From the IMG/VR virus record IMGVR_UViG_3300042261_002390, positions 182,150 through 246,149 of that record: 64,000 nt of DNA. The stretch is one strand, 5' to 3'. Below the pieces are notes generated by a model, which searched no databases, had not been told where the DNA came from, and saw nothing but the letters and a program-made list of their open reading frames with translations. Positions 33,386 through 41,278 of this stretch are shown here, one piece after another; the first letter of the stretch is position 1; each line of letters begins with the position of its first letter. Both the position numbers and the translations under genes were made by a program. The DNA is from a virus.

Positions 33386-33796
33386 ATGGGACGTATTAGC
33401 ATAAATTACGACGAAGGTAATAAGGAAAACTTAGGATATGAATCGGTCGAAATTAAGTTTAGGAATGAGAAATACAACAAAAGCTTTTCATCAGGTGATT
33501 TTATTAAAGACTGGTATGATATGCGTAAATACATGATTAATGATGTTGATATGTCTGATGATGAACCTTATTTTATACATTCATCATCAGTTGACCATTT
33601 CATCATGGATGGTGCTCCATATGATAGTGCATATCTGCATATTGTTGATGATAAGCCAGTTTTGAAATATTTCGACAGAACTGACCCTAATTGGTTTTTA
33701 CAAGGTGTTGATGAAGGTGGTATTGAATTTTTCGTGCCGGAAAATACCCAACCAACATGGGAAGAATTTCGTGATAAATATAAAGACGAAGAGTAA
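33386..33796 (+). CDS. Acidic hypothetical protein, 136 aa
   Basis: The start at ATG 33386 (MGRISINYDEGNKENLGYES) is preferred over 33371. Acidic and beta-rich, pI clearly low, with YFIHSSSVDHFIMDGAPYDS. Not recognised. Confidence 0.65.
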   Translation: MGRISINYDEGNKENLGYESVEIKFRNEKYNKSFSSGDFIKDWYDMRKYMINDVDMSDDEPYFIHSSSVDHFIMDGAPYDSAYLHIVDDKPVLKYFDRTDPNWFLQGVDEGGIEFFVPENTQPTWEEFRDKYKDEE

Positions 33797-33797
33797 T

Positions 33798-34094
33798 ATG
33801 AGCAAAAAATATTTCATGTATGGAACTAAGCTTCCGGTAAGTTTATTGGAAAACGAAGCATTTGTGAATAAGATTAAAGAATTAAAGTATGGGATAACCA
33901 ATAAAATTCGTAATAATTTAGAAGGTTCATTCATAATTGTTGGAAGGAAAATGTATTGTTCTGAGGATATGGTTGTTCCTGAAATACATGGCTCAATTAA
34001 AATCCTCACTGAATTTCAAATCGATACTATATTGGCTGAGTTTAATATCGAAAAAACTGATAGGTATAATTACTATTTCATAATCGAAGAATAA
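33798..34094 (+). CDS. Hypothetical protein, 98 aa
   Basis: ATG 33798 gives MSKKYFMYGTKLPVSLLENE. One base is shared with the next gene start. Not recognised. Confidence 0.65.
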   Translation: MSKKYFMYGTKLPVSLLENEAFVNKIKELKYGITNKIRNNLEGSFIIVGRKMYCSEDMVVPEIHGSIKILTEFQIDTILAEFNIEKTDRYNYYFIIEE

Positions 34095-34390
34095 TGTCAG
34101 TAGCTAAAACAAAAATAGGTAAACTTGAGTTTACATTCGTATATCGTTATCGTTACGAAAAATATAAAGACAATAGTGAAAGATTATTCAAACATCACAC
34201 TATGTGGCGTGAATGGCAGCTTGGTTTATTCTTTAGACGCAATAAAATTGTTGGAAAAAAGAATTTCAATAAGCCTAAAGAATGGGGAAATAACCTAGTG
34301 ACACAATATATGGTAGGTATTGACCTGCTTATTTGGAAATTGTGGTTCACCGTACATAAAGGTGGAATGAGTTTCAAATTAAATGAATAA
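34094..34390 (+). CDS. Basic hypothetical protein, 98 aa
   Basis: Strongly basic and Trp/Phe-rich (WREWQLGLFFRRNKIVGKKN). Start overlaps the previous stop. A nucleic-acid-binding role is plausible from charge only. Confidence 0.65.
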   Translation: MSVAKTKIGKLEFTFVYRYRYEKYKDNSERLFKHHTMWREWQLGLFFRRNKIVGKKNFNKPKEWGNNLVTQYMVGIDLLIWKLWFTVHKGGMSFKLNE

Positions 34391-34426
34391 TTTGTAACAT
34401 TTTAAATTCACCAACGTATAAGCAAG
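34391..34426 (+). promoter_or_regulatory. Phage promoter motif
   Basis: TTTGTAACA, 16 bases, AACGTATAAGCA, 15 bases before ATG 34441. Confidence 0.7.
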
Positions 34427-34440
34427 AAAAATTACTTATT

Positions 34441-34791
34441 ATGAGAATGTGGTGTATTAATCCAGAGTTATTGTGCAAGAATCACTTACTTGGTGAGCAT
34501 GGAGAAATTCATAAACACAGACACAATTTTGTGAAGAAGCATAAAATAACTAATCGTATCACGCCAGTGGTTCAAATTGAACCGGAAAGCATGGAAAAAA
34601 GACATGACGAATTGGTAGCTGAAATGATTAAACGTGGATATAATCACGCATCCCCATATGAACAGCCTGACATTTCTTATTTAAAAAAAGAAGAAAGATA
34701 TGCTAAGGTTGATTTAAGTATTTCTTTAAGCGATTTAATATGTCGCTGTCCTGAGTGTGCTGAAAAAATTAATAACATTAAAACCTTTTAA
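34441..34791 (+). CDS. Small Cys/His-rich hypothetical protein, 116 aa
   Basis: N-terminal CINPELLCKNHLLGEHGEIH, the KHRHNFVKKHKI segment and C-terminal DLICRCPECAEKI supply many possible metal ligands. The N-terminal part resembles pyrimidine-dimer DNA glycosylase-like (DenV) family members by the order RMWCINPELLCKNHLLGEHG, a starting pattern that family shares. The catalytic Thr2 of DenV is not present, so I leave the function open. Confidence 0.55.
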   Translation: MRMWCINPELLCKNHLLGEHGEIHKHRHNFVKKHKITNRITPVVQIEPESMEKRHDELVAEMIKRGYNHASPYEQPDISYLKKEERYAKVDLSISLSDLICRCPECAEKINNIKTF

Positions 34792-34793
34792 AA

Positions 34794-35363
34794 ATGGATA
34801 CTTCAAAATTTCTTTCAGTTGGTGATGTAATCGTATTAAACGATGGAATGAAAGTTTATGGCAAAATACCTGAAAAATTTGTTCATGTTAATTGCGCATT
34901 AAACAATAAAATGGTTGGTGCTGAAATTACTGTTGGGAGACGGTATCGTTCATTAAATTCGTCTGAAATTTTAAATGACAAACAGCAACTTGCACTCGAA
35001 ATTGCAAATAAATTTGAAAGTCATTTAGGCATCAGACCGAAATTGAACGATGCATTGAAATATGTTGAGTCTGTCATTGCTAATGTTTATGGTGATGTTA
35101 AAGAAGAAACATTTGTGTTTAATTCCGGTGATGAGTTTGTTGTAGTGAAAACTGCAATTGAGGGTGGTAGTACCGGATATGATGCTTATCCTGATGGTTA
35201 CAATGTTTATTGCAAAAAATTGAATGCTGACGGTACTTACAATCCGGATGGTGCTGAGATTCAATTTTATCAATCTGGTTGCTTTACAATTGTGATTACT
35301 CCCGATAAAATCAAACCAGTGAGAAAAATGAAAATGGTTATGACACCACCAACATTTGTATAA
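34794..35363 (+). CDS. Hypothetical protein, 189 aa
   Basis: Begins MDTSKFLSVGDVIVLNDGMK, which reads like a beta-barrel leading segment (GDVIVLNDGMKVYGKIPEKF). The C-terminal half also appears beta-rich and ends KMKMVMTPPTFV. Not recognised. Confidence 0.65.
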   Translation: MDTSKFLSVGDVIVLNDGMKVYGKIPEKFVHVNCALNNKMVGAEITVGRRYRSLNSSEILNDKQQLALEIANKFESHLGIRPKLNDALKYVESVIANVYGDVKEETFVFNSGDEFVVVKTAIEGGSTGYDAYPDGYNVYCKKLNADGTYNPDGAEIQFYQSGCFTIVITPDKIKPVRKMKMVMTPPTFV

Positions 35364-35364
35364 G

Positions 35365-35670
35365 ATGAAAAATAGAATCAAAACAATTCTTATTCTTAGT
35401 GCTGTGTTTGTATATGTGTGGGCAATTACACATGTATTAACGGATTTCGAAACCAAAAAAAAGACAGAAAATCTGGGAAAATTTTCCACATCAATTAAGG
35501 TCTTGATGGAAACAGCATATGCCGAAGGACAAAAGGATGCACTTAAAGGTAATATTAAAATTAAAAGCATCAATTTTGGTAGATATGTTTGGACTAAATC
35601 ACCTTGGGTAGATGGTAGCAAAACAATTACTGACACATTAAAAGTTAACGAAGATGGGCATTTTAGATAA
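35365..35670 (+). CDS. Membrane-anchored small protein, 101 aa
   Basis: A single N-terminal membrane segment (ILILSAVFVYVWAITHVL). The soluble part contains AYAEGQKDALKGNIKI, similar to the YxxGxxD segment of the protein at 13002-13310, so these two may be distant relatives. Confidence 0.65.
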   Translation: MKNRIKTILILSAVFVYVWAITHVLTDFETKKKTENLGKFSTSIKVLMETAYAEGQKDALKGNIKIKSINFGRYVWTKSPWVDGSKTITDTLKVNEDGHFR

Positions 35671-35899
35671 GTTATTAAATAAAAATCACAGTAACATGGA
35701 ATTAGTAAAAATTTATTCTCCGGTGGAAGATAAAAACATTCGTGAAAACCTTAATGATTCACCAATTTGGAAAAAGGCATATCACGAAGAAGATTTGCCG
35801 AAATTAAAAGCAAGTCATCAGGTGATATTTGAATATGGTATTAAGTTCGATGGACTTAAACCAGTTCAGGTAACTGGTGTAAAAAAGATTAAGAATTAA
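35654..35899 (+). CDS. Hypothetical protein, 81 aa
   Basis: Begins MGILDKLLNKNHSNMELVKI; the second ATG (35696) is an alternative start. Charged with a short beta C-terminus. A weak terminator follows. Confidence 0.6.
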   Translation: MGILDKLLNKNHSNMELVKIYSPVEDKNIRENLNDSPIWKKAYHEEDLPKLKASHQVIFEYGIKFDGLKPVQVTGVKKIKN

Positions 35900-35901
35900 T
35901 T

Positions 35902-35938
35902 ATTGTGACAGTGGGGATTGCTCATTGTCACATTTTTA
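35902..35938 (+). terminator. Possible terminator
   Basis: TGTGACA (35904-35910) pairs with TGTCACA (35926-35932), followed by TTTTTATT. Confidence 0.55.
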
Positions 35939-35948
35939 TTTAAAATTT

Positions 35949-36332
35949 ATGAAGTTAAGGGAAGGTGATGAAATATTCCTTGAAGGAGGCATTGGTGTCG
36001 TTTGTTTAGATTGTAACGACCGGGTATATTTTAGATGGGAAAATGGTGACTTATGTTGGGTATATCGTAGAAATATATTACGGCACAGACGAAAATTCTC
36101 TATTAACAAAAAAGATGTGTCTGAAATACAACTTGATATAACTGAATGGGCAAAAGAAATTCGTAAACAGAAAATTCTTGAACTTAAAGCACTCATAGCT
36201 GAAAAGCAAGCGGAATACGATAATTTATCGTTAGCCAAATTATTAAACGAAAATAAGATAGTTGAAAAATGCGTATTAGCGATTAAGCTTATTAATTTAA
36301 AGGAAAAGTTAAATTTCTTATTAAATTTGTAA
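35949..36332 (+). CDS. Hypothetical protein, 127 aa
   Basis: ATG 35949 gives MKLREGDEIFLEGGIGVVCL, a small beta-barrel start. A coiled-coil C-terminus (about 75-127; EIRKQKILELKALIAEKQAE) follows. The stop overlaps the next promoter motif. Confidence 0.65.
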   Translation: MKLREGDEIFLEGGIGVVCLDCNDRVYFRWENGDLCWVYRRNILRHRRKFSINKKDVSEIQLDITEWAKEIRKQKILELKALIAEKQAEYDNLSLAKLLNENKIVEKCVLAIKLINLKEKLNFLLNL

Positions 36333-36360
36333 CCTTATTAATGCTATAACGTATAAGAAG
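36326..36360 (+). promoter_or_regulatory. Phage promoter motif
   Basis: TTTGTAACC, 16 bases, AACGTATAAGAA, overlapping the stop of the upstream gene, 25 bases before ATG 36384. Confidence 0.7.
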
Positions 36361-36383
36361 TACAAACCTTAAAATTTACGACT

Positions 36384-36863
36384 ATGTTTGCTGAAATTGA
36401 AAAATTTAAAGATGTAATGAAAGAAGGCATGATTAAGAACTTCGAAGCCGATGGTTGTTTAATGCCTGTCTTATTTTTCATTGACAATGGCGAATTAGTA
36501 ATATCGCAAATTCCTAATTTTATTTTTATGACAGAAGCAGGAAAAGATAGCCTTGCAAATCTAATTAAAGATAAATGTGTTAACCCAAGTATACAGGCTG
36601 CAGGTATGGTTATTGAAGCATGGGGTGCTAAAATCGATGCCAAAAGTGATGCAGCTAAAGCATTACTAAATAACGAAATTTCTGTTAGCGAGTTAGATGA
36701 AAAACAAGATATCATTATGTTGATTTTCAGTACCCCGACAAAATCAGAAACCATCGCATATGTTGTTGATGCCGACAATAAAAAAATAATCAAAGAATTT
36801 GGTGAAGGAATCGACCTCATTAGCGGTAGATTCGCAAACTTTTTTCAATGGTCACAAAATTAA
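36384..36863 (+). CDS. Hypothetical protein, 159 aa
   Basis: Alpha/beta, Ala- and Asp-rich (MFAEIEKFKDVMKEGMIKNF; MVIEAWGAKIDAKSDAAKAL). Resembles small phage proteins with an MDxxx... helix-strand order, none functionally known. First gene of a two-gene unit. Confidence 0.7.
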   Translation: MFAEIEKFKDVMKEGMIKNFEADGCLMPVLFFIDNGELVISQIPNFIFMTEAGKDSLANLIKDKCVNPSIQAAGMVIEAWGAKIDAKSDAAKALLNNEISVSELDEKQDIIMLIFSTPTKSETIAYVVDADNKKIIKEFGEGIDLISGRFANFFQWSQN

Positions 36864-36867
36864 AAAT

Positions 36868-37206
36868 ATGGAAAAAATTCAGCCAATAAAACCGAGTGAA
36901 ATTGTTGAGAAAAAAATCAAAACAATTCCAAATGATATGATTAAAGCAGTTAATGATTTGATTGTTAAAAATTGGAATGGTAAGTCTTCGACAGTAAAAC
37001 AAGATGCTATTATTAATGCGTATTTGGATAATTTAACACTGTCTGAACACCCGAATGAAATAAATCAAAGTGCTGAACGTGATAAAATATTTGAAAATCA
37101 TTTTCTTGATTTCGAAGACATTTATCGTAAAGCCGGATGGAAAGTCGAATACGATAAACCCGGGTTTAATGAATCCTATGAACCATTTTTTGTTTTCAAA
37201 AAATAA
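36868..37206 (+). CDS. Hypothetical protein, 112 aa
   Basis: ATG 36868 gives MEKIQPIKPSEIVEKKIKTI. The helical middle, NDLIVKNWNGKSSTVKQDAI, and the C-terminal FEDIYRKAGWKVEYDKPG match a small domain common in Bacteroidota phages, of unknown function. Confidence 0.65.
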   Translation: MEKIQPIKPSEIVEKKIKTIPNDMIKAVNDLIVKNWNGKSSTVKQDAIINAYLDNLTLSEHPNEINQSAERDKIFENHFLDFEDIYRKAGWKVEYDKPGFNESYEPFFVFKK

Positions 37207-37240
37207 AAAAAGTATTGCAGATTAAAAAAATTCATCTATT

Positions 37241-37274
37241 TTTGTAACAAATTCAAATCATAAACGTATAACAA
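37241..37274 (+). promoter_or_regulatory. Phage promoter motif
   Basis: TTTGTAACA, 16 bases, AACGTATAACAA, 18 bases before ATG 37292. Confidence 0.7.
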
Positions 37275-37291
37275 ATAAAAACATTATAACT

Positions 37292-38227
37292 ATGAGAAAA
37301 AACGCATTAACCGTCAACGATGGTTTAAGTCTGTCACAGGCACAATCAATTTCAAACCTTTGTAACCAAAGAGCAAGAGAAATTGACACAACACTTGAAG
37401 GTATTAATAACTGTTCAAAATCAGTTGCAGTCGATGGAAATTCGCTGAATATTATGGTGGGTAAAAAAATTCCATCAAATGTATTGGAACTTCTTCTTGA
37501 AAAGTCCGAGTTGCATGGATGTCAGGCATTTTTGATGGAAAACATTAAGGCTAAAGACCTTATGATTAAGGAAATGCAAAAATCGAAAGCTGACATTTCT
37601 TCTGTTGAAATTCCTGAAAAACCTGTTGTGTTAAATGCAGCACCAGTTCTTCTTCGTGAAGTTAGTGAAGAATGGGGTTGGGAACAACTCACATCTGCAG
37701 ACCTTGCTAAGTATTACGAAGCAGAAGCATATGCTGCCCATATTGGTCAGTTTATTCATGCGGGGTCAACTTTGGATAATTTGAGAAAAGAATTACCACG
37801 TATTGTTCCTGTTGAGTGGATGACTATTGTGGAAGGAAAGAAAAGTCCTGTTAAAGTAACAGTACACCACACTTCAGCAGAATTGCTTGAAATTCACGAA
37901 AAACTCGCTGCCGAACACCGTAAATACGAACAGGTAGTGAATTACTACAAGGCAAAGGTTAAAAACCTTGTTACCGAAGAAAATGCACGTATTGCCAAAT
38001 TGAATGCCGATGTTCAGCATAACATTCAAAAGCAAAACAATGACAATCAGCTTGTCTACGAAACCGGAGTAAAAGCTGCTAACGAAAAAATCAGAACCAT
38101 TCAGTTGGATTACGAAAAACTCCGTCAGGATGAAATCAAAAAGATTGCTTCAATGCGTATATCGGTTGACGCTAGGTTTCAAAAGGTTGTTGATATTTTT
38201 CTCGAAAAATTAGAGCCTGAGAAATAA
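37292..38227 (+). CDS. Coiled-coil protein of unknown function, 311 aa
   Basis: Residues ~200-300 form a long charged helix (IHEKLAAEHRKYEQVVNYYK; IRTIQLDYEKLRQDEIKKIA). The N-terminal 190 residues are mainly helical too. No domain recognised. It is followed by an unusual 380-base stretch without a convincing gene that has stable RNA stems. Confidence 0.7.
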   Translation: MRKNALTVNDGLSLSQAQSISNLCNQRAREIDTTLEGINNCSKSVAVDGNSLNIMVGKKIPSNVLELLLEKSELHGCQAFLMENIKAKDLMIKEMQKSKADISSVEIPEKPVVLNAAPVLLREVSEEWGWEQLTSADLAKYYEAEAYAAHIGQFIHAGSTLDNLRKELPRIVPVEWMTIVEGKKSPVKVTVHHTSAELLEIHEKLAAEHRKYEQVVNYYKAKVKNLVTEENARIAKLNADVQHNIQKQNNDNQLVYETGVKAANEKIRTIQLDYEKLRQDEIKKIASMRISVDARFQKVVDIFLEKLEPEK

Positions 38228-38240
38228 GATATTAAGGTGG

Positions 38241-38363
38241 TAGGTAAATAGAGCACAAGCCGAGTTTACCTATCTTTATGTCTGGTGATGGGTTTATAAC
38301 TTTTCTATTCATGACCCGAAAGGACATGAACAGAAGTCGTTATGGAAAAGATTAAGTTATAAA
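38241..38363 (+). ncRNA. Structured RNA candidate A
   Basis: TAGGTAAA (38241) pairs with TTTACCTA (38265). A second domain has TTTATAACTT (38293-38302) with AAGTTATAAA (38354-38363), enclosing the hairpin TTCTATTCATGACC-CGAA-AGGACATGAACAGAA. This is the 3' part of the coiled-coil gene's transcript or an independent small RNA. Confidence 0.45.
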
Positions 38364-38383
38364 TTTAATTAATTTAAAAATCG

Positions 38384-38544
38384 CCTTTCTGCAAAAAACC
38401 AATGTTTTATGGCGTTCATAAAAAACGACCAGTGAGTATAACAGGTTACCGCACCTCGGTTTAGTAGGTCGGATAATTGGTATACAAAACAGACTTGGTA
38501 TTTGTCTTTGTCCTTGATGCAGAAAGGGTCTGTGACATTGATTT
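38384..38544 (+). ncRNA. Structured RNA candidate B (possible pseudoknot, tRNA-like internal segment)
   Basis: CCTTTCTGCA (38384-38393) pairs perfectly with TGCAGAAAGG (38518-38527). Just inside it, AAACCAATGT (about 38397-38406) pairs with ACATTGATTT (about 38535-38544) with one mismatch, giving a crossed, pseudoknot arrangement. The loop contains GGATAATTGGTATAC, which looks like a tRNA D arm, and ACAGA-CTTGGTA-TTTGT, which could be an anticodon arm with UGG. No open reading frame is convincing here. Confidence 0.45.
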
Positions 38545-38610
38545 TGATTTTGACATTATCTATACAACCCATTCATCAGGCAACTTTTTTTATTTAAAAA
38601 CCAATTAGTC

Positions 38611-38799
38611 ATGACAGAACAAGAAGAACTAAACATGTACTTGGATGAAATGATGATTCAAGAACTACGTGAAGAAAAACGAAGGGAAGAAGAACTGGCA
38701 CAAATTGAGTACTTGGAAGAAATGAAAAAGGGTTTTGAATTATTATCAACTGATATGGAAAATCACATATACGATATTACCGAAAACTATGAATATTAA
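38611..38799 (+). CDS. Small acidic coiled-coil protein, 62 aa
   Basis: Glu-rich helix throughout (MTEQEELNMYLDEMMIQELR). Overlaps the next start by 11 bases. Possibly a regulatory partner of the S24-like protein. Confidence 0.6.
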   Translation: MTEQEELNMYLDEMMIQELREEKRREEELAQIEYLEEMKKGFELLSTDMENHIYDITENYEY

Positions 38800-39079
38800 T
38801 TGGAAGCTTGATAAGCTTCAAAAGGGTGAATCGTTTACGACCAGTGAAAAAGGTAATTCGATGATTCCGTTAATAAAATCCGGACAAGAACATGTTTTAG
38901 CACCAGTTAAGCTTGAAGATGTCAAATGTGATGATATTGTTTACTGCAAAGTTAAGGGCAAATTTTATACACATTTGGTGAAAGCAGTTGGCGAACGTGG
39001 TGTTCTTATTGGGAACAATCGTGGCGGTATTAATGGATGGACTAAACAAGTTTACGGCAAAGTAATACAAATACTATAA
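38789..39079 (+). CDS. S24/LexA-like protease-domain protein, 96 aa
   Basis: Matches the C-terminal LexA/S24 fold common in phages: GNSMIPLIKSGQEHVLAPV with Ser nucleophile position, DIVYCKVKGKFYTHLVKAVG, and GVLIGNNRGGINGWTKQVYG. There is no DNA-binding N-terminal domain, so this is the S24 fold alone. The general-base Lys is not clear, so it may not cut. Possibly a regulator or partner rather than a repressor. Confidence 0.7.
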   Translation: MNINWKLDKLQKGESFTTSEKGNSMIPLIKSGQEHVLAPVKLEDVKCDDIVYCKVKGKFYTHLVKAVGERGVLIGNNRGGINGWTKQVYGKVIQIL

Positions 39080-39083
39080 GATT

Positions 39084-39266
39084 ATGAATATTGATTTAAC
39101 AGAAAAGGAACGTGAAGCCTTCGATAAATTTATCGAAAACTTACCTCAGAAATATAAATATGAGAAGGTTAAATTAATTTTTACTTATAGTAGCGGTATT
39201 GGTCGTGGAGTTAGTGTCAAAGTGAAGAAATTGAAAAAAGATATTACCGATTACGATTCGTGGTAA
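39084..39266 (+). CDS. Small hypothetical protein, 60 aa
   Basis: Begins MNIDLTEKEREAFDKFIENL; helix then beta with YSSGIGRGVSVKVKKLKKDI. Not recognised. Confidence 0.6.
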   Translation: MNIDLTEKEREAFDKFIENLPQKYKYEKVKLIFTYSSGIGRGVSVKVKKLKKDITDYDSW

Positions 39267-39279
39267 TCTAAAAATATAT

Positions 39280-39460
39280 AACAAATCCGCAGCAGTAGTT
39301 TATTTGTTCTATGAAATGTTCGTGATGGATGTTAGGTGAAAGCTGACTGAGACATTCGGATAAAAAGTCAGAAATGATGAAGCAACCGACAGTAGCATTG
39401 AAGCGCAAAATGTGTGTAGTAAAGTAAGAGAGCATTTAAATTATCCCAAACGGATTTGTT
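39280..39460 (+). ncRNA. Structured RNA candidate C
   Basis: AACAAATCCG (39280-39289) pairs perfectly with CGGATTTGTT (39451-39460), closing a ~160-base domain that contains CTGACT/AGTCAG and other short stems. The internal segment GGATGTTAGGTGAAA recurs almost unchanged (GGATGTTAGATGAAA) in candidate H at 62789-62894. It ends just before a phage promoter motif. Confidence 0.5.
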
Positions 39461-39473
39461 ATTTTTTATGAAA

Positions 39474-39510
39474 TTTGTAACCTTTTTATAACTGAAACGT
39501 ATAAGAGAAA
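39474..39510 (+). promoter_or_regulatory. Phage promoter motif
   Basis: TTTGTAACC, 16 bases, AACGTATAAGAG, before ATG 39537. Confidence 0.7.
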
Positions 39511-39536
39511 AAATATAACAATTAAAACTTTTTGAA

Positions 39537-40115
39537 ATGAAAAAATTACTGATTTTACTTTTGACTTTAATGGTAACATTTATCACAGTAAATGCTCAAA
39601 CAACAGCAGCACAGCCTGTTGAGCAAATTTTAGTTAATGCTACCGACCTCACTCCTGCACAATTACAGAAAATTAAAACAGATGCCGAACTTTCCGATTT
39701 GAAAAAGAAAGTTGAAACCTATGGAAATTGGGTTGGCGTTGGTAAAGAAGTTGGCATTGCTATCAAAGAAGGTTTGCTTGCCGTAGTTGACGTATCCGAA
39801 AAATTTGGAAACACTAAGGTTGGCACATTTACAATGGTAATGGTCGCATATAAAATCATTGGTCGTGATATGATTCGAATTGCTATTGGAATATTGTTCT
39901 TATTAGTTTTTATTCCTTTCCTGTGGCGATATTACAGAACTACATTTATGACTCACCGGGTTAAACAATCTGATAATGGGTGGAAATTCTGGCTTCCTAA
40001 TAAATATACTTTAGTCGAACCTGATACATATGATGGCTACGAGTTTGTGAAATTCTTAACTGTTGTAGCATTAGCGGGTGGATTCGGTATTGCTTATATG
40101 ATTATGTTCGCATAA
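39537..40115 (+). CDS. Secreted or membrane protein with signal peptide and three membrane segments
   Basis: MKKLLILLLTLMVTFITVNA is a signal peptide or anchor. A soluble region (about 25-85) follows, then membrane segments at about 95-125 and 170-192, around a cytoplasmic loop with basic residues. It opens a three-gene membrane operon with the SPFH lipoprotein. A holin-like or host-envelope role is possible; nothing is specific enough to assign. Confidence 0.7.
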   Translation: MKKLLILLLTLMVTFITVNAQTTAAQPVEQILVNATDLTPAQLQKIKTDAELSDLKKKVETYGNWVGVGKEVGIAIKEGLLAVVDVSEKFGNTKVGTFTMVMVAYKIIGRDMIRIAIGILFLLVFIPFLWRYYRTTFMTHRVKQSDNGWKFWLPNKYTLVEPDTYDGYEFVKFLTVVALAGGFGIAYMIMFA

Positions 40116-40136
40116 AACATTAAAAATCAAAAAATT

Positions 40137-40331
40137 ATGAAATACTTTTTAATAGTTCTTGCATTCATTTTAGGCTTATTTGCTTCACATTACATTTTCA
40201 ACGATGTAAATGTATGGTTGGGATGGATTGCTTACATCGCAACAATCGGATTAACATTACGGTACGTCATTAAGAAGCTAATATCCTTAGCTAAGGGCGA
40301 CCAAACCAAAGTTGACTCAAAAAAGAATTAA
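40137..40331 (+). CDS. Small membrane protein, 64 aa
   Basis: Two membrane segments (YFLIVLAFILGLFASHYIF and WLGWIAYIATIGLTLRYVI), then a charged tail. In one operon with flanking membrane proteins. Confidence 0.7.
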   Translation: MKYFLIVLAFILGLFASHYIFNDVNVWLGWIAYIATIGLTLRYVIKKLISLAKGDQTKVDSKKN

Positions 40332-40364
40332 TTAATATTATTAACATTTAAAAAATCAATTAAA

Positions 40365-41174
40365 ATGAGAAATTTGTTTATTTTACTTACAGTATTTGCT
40401 CTTGCAGTATTAACCTCTTGTGAGAGGGTTGCTCCTAACTATCAGGGTGTCTTGATGGAAAATTACGGAAAAAACGGTAAATCCGACTTTAAATTAGAAA
40501 AGGGACGTGTTAACACAATGATGCCGGGAACAGAATTGTTTCAAGTACCTCTATGGGAACAGCGTGGTGTATTTCAAAACGAAGATGGTAGCGACCGGGT
40601 TTTACATTTGAAAGCAGCCGATAATACCGATTTTACTTCTCGCCCGATGTACAGCTATAAAGTAATTGAAAGTTCTGCCGTTGATGTAGTTTTCGATAAT
40701 AAACAGCTTGGTGCAGGTGAGGATTTCATGGCATCGTTGGAGAATAACGTGTTAGAGCCACATATCTATGATTTAATGAAAGAAGAAAGCCGGAAATTTA
40801 AGACCGATGAACTTATGGCTGATGGCGGGTCATTAAAATTTGAAACTGCATTGCAGGAAGTAGTTCAAAATGATTTCAAAAAACGTGGATTGGAATTGTT
40901 GACATTCTCGGCACAGCTTGAATTTACCGATAAGGTTAAAGAGCGTATTGATACCCGAAATGAAGTAAATACCAATATTAGCGTAATTGACCAACAGATT
41001 GAAGAACAGAAGAAAAAGAATGAACTTGCTGCATTGAAAGCACAAGAAAATCTTATCCTGTCAAAAGGTCTTACCCAAGAAATTCTGTTACAGCAGTTTA
41101 TCGCTAAGTGGGATGGTGCAACACCGATTTACACCAATACACCAATAAGTGCTTTGGTTAGCGGAAAGAAATAA
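40365..41174 (+). CDS. SPFH/prohibitin-like lipoprotein
   Basis: 269 residues. The lipoprotein signal MRNLFILLTVFALAVLTSCE has lipobox LTSC (mature Cys19). The following ~170 residues follow the SPFH (stomatin/prohibitin/flotillin) pattern: YQGVLMENYGKNGKSDFKLE, PGTELFQVPLWEQRGVF, and a helix-rich C-terminal part (IEEQKKKNELAALKAQENLI). Cellular SPFH proteins form ring or cage assemblies at membranes. A phage lipid-anchored version might protect the phage or alter the envelope, but this is inference. Confidence 0.75.
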   Translation: MRNLFILLTVFALAVLTSCERVAPNYQGVLMENYGKNGKSDFKLEKGRVNTMMPGTELFQVPLWEQRGVFQNEDGSDRVLHLKAADNTDFTSRPMYSYKVIESSAVDVVFDNKQLGAGEDFMASLENNVLEPHIYDLMKEESRKFKTDELMADGGSLKFETALQEVVQNDFKKRGLELLTFSAQLEFTDKVKERIDTRNEVNTNISVIDQQIEEQKKKNELAALKAQENLILSKGLTQEILLQQFIAKWDGATPIYTNTPISALVSGKK

Positions 41175-41197
41175 GAAAAGAAAAAGATTAGATTATG

Positions 41198-41230
41198 AAA
41201 CCACACTAGTGAAAATTAGTGTGGTTTTTT
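41198..41230 (+). terminator. Rho-independent terminator
   Basis: AAACCACACTAGTG pairs with TTAGTGTGGTTTTTTT around a 4-6 base loop; it ends the SPFH operon and its T run overlaps the next promoter motif. Confidence 0.85.
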
Positions 41231-41266
41231 TGTAACATTTATTATCTTTGTGACGTATAAGTAGCA
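41229..41266 (+). promoter_or_regulatory. Phage promoter motif
   Basis: TTTGTAACA, 17 bases, GACGTATAAGTA, 14 bases before ATG 41279. A host-like TATCTTTG overlaps. Confidence 0.65.
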
Positions 41267-41278
41267 AATAATTAAATC

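Noticed and set aside
38369-38572. Minus-strand reading frame of 67 residues
   Set aside because: It lies in a structured non-coding region, has no start signal or neighbours on that strand, and its sequence is explained by the stems.
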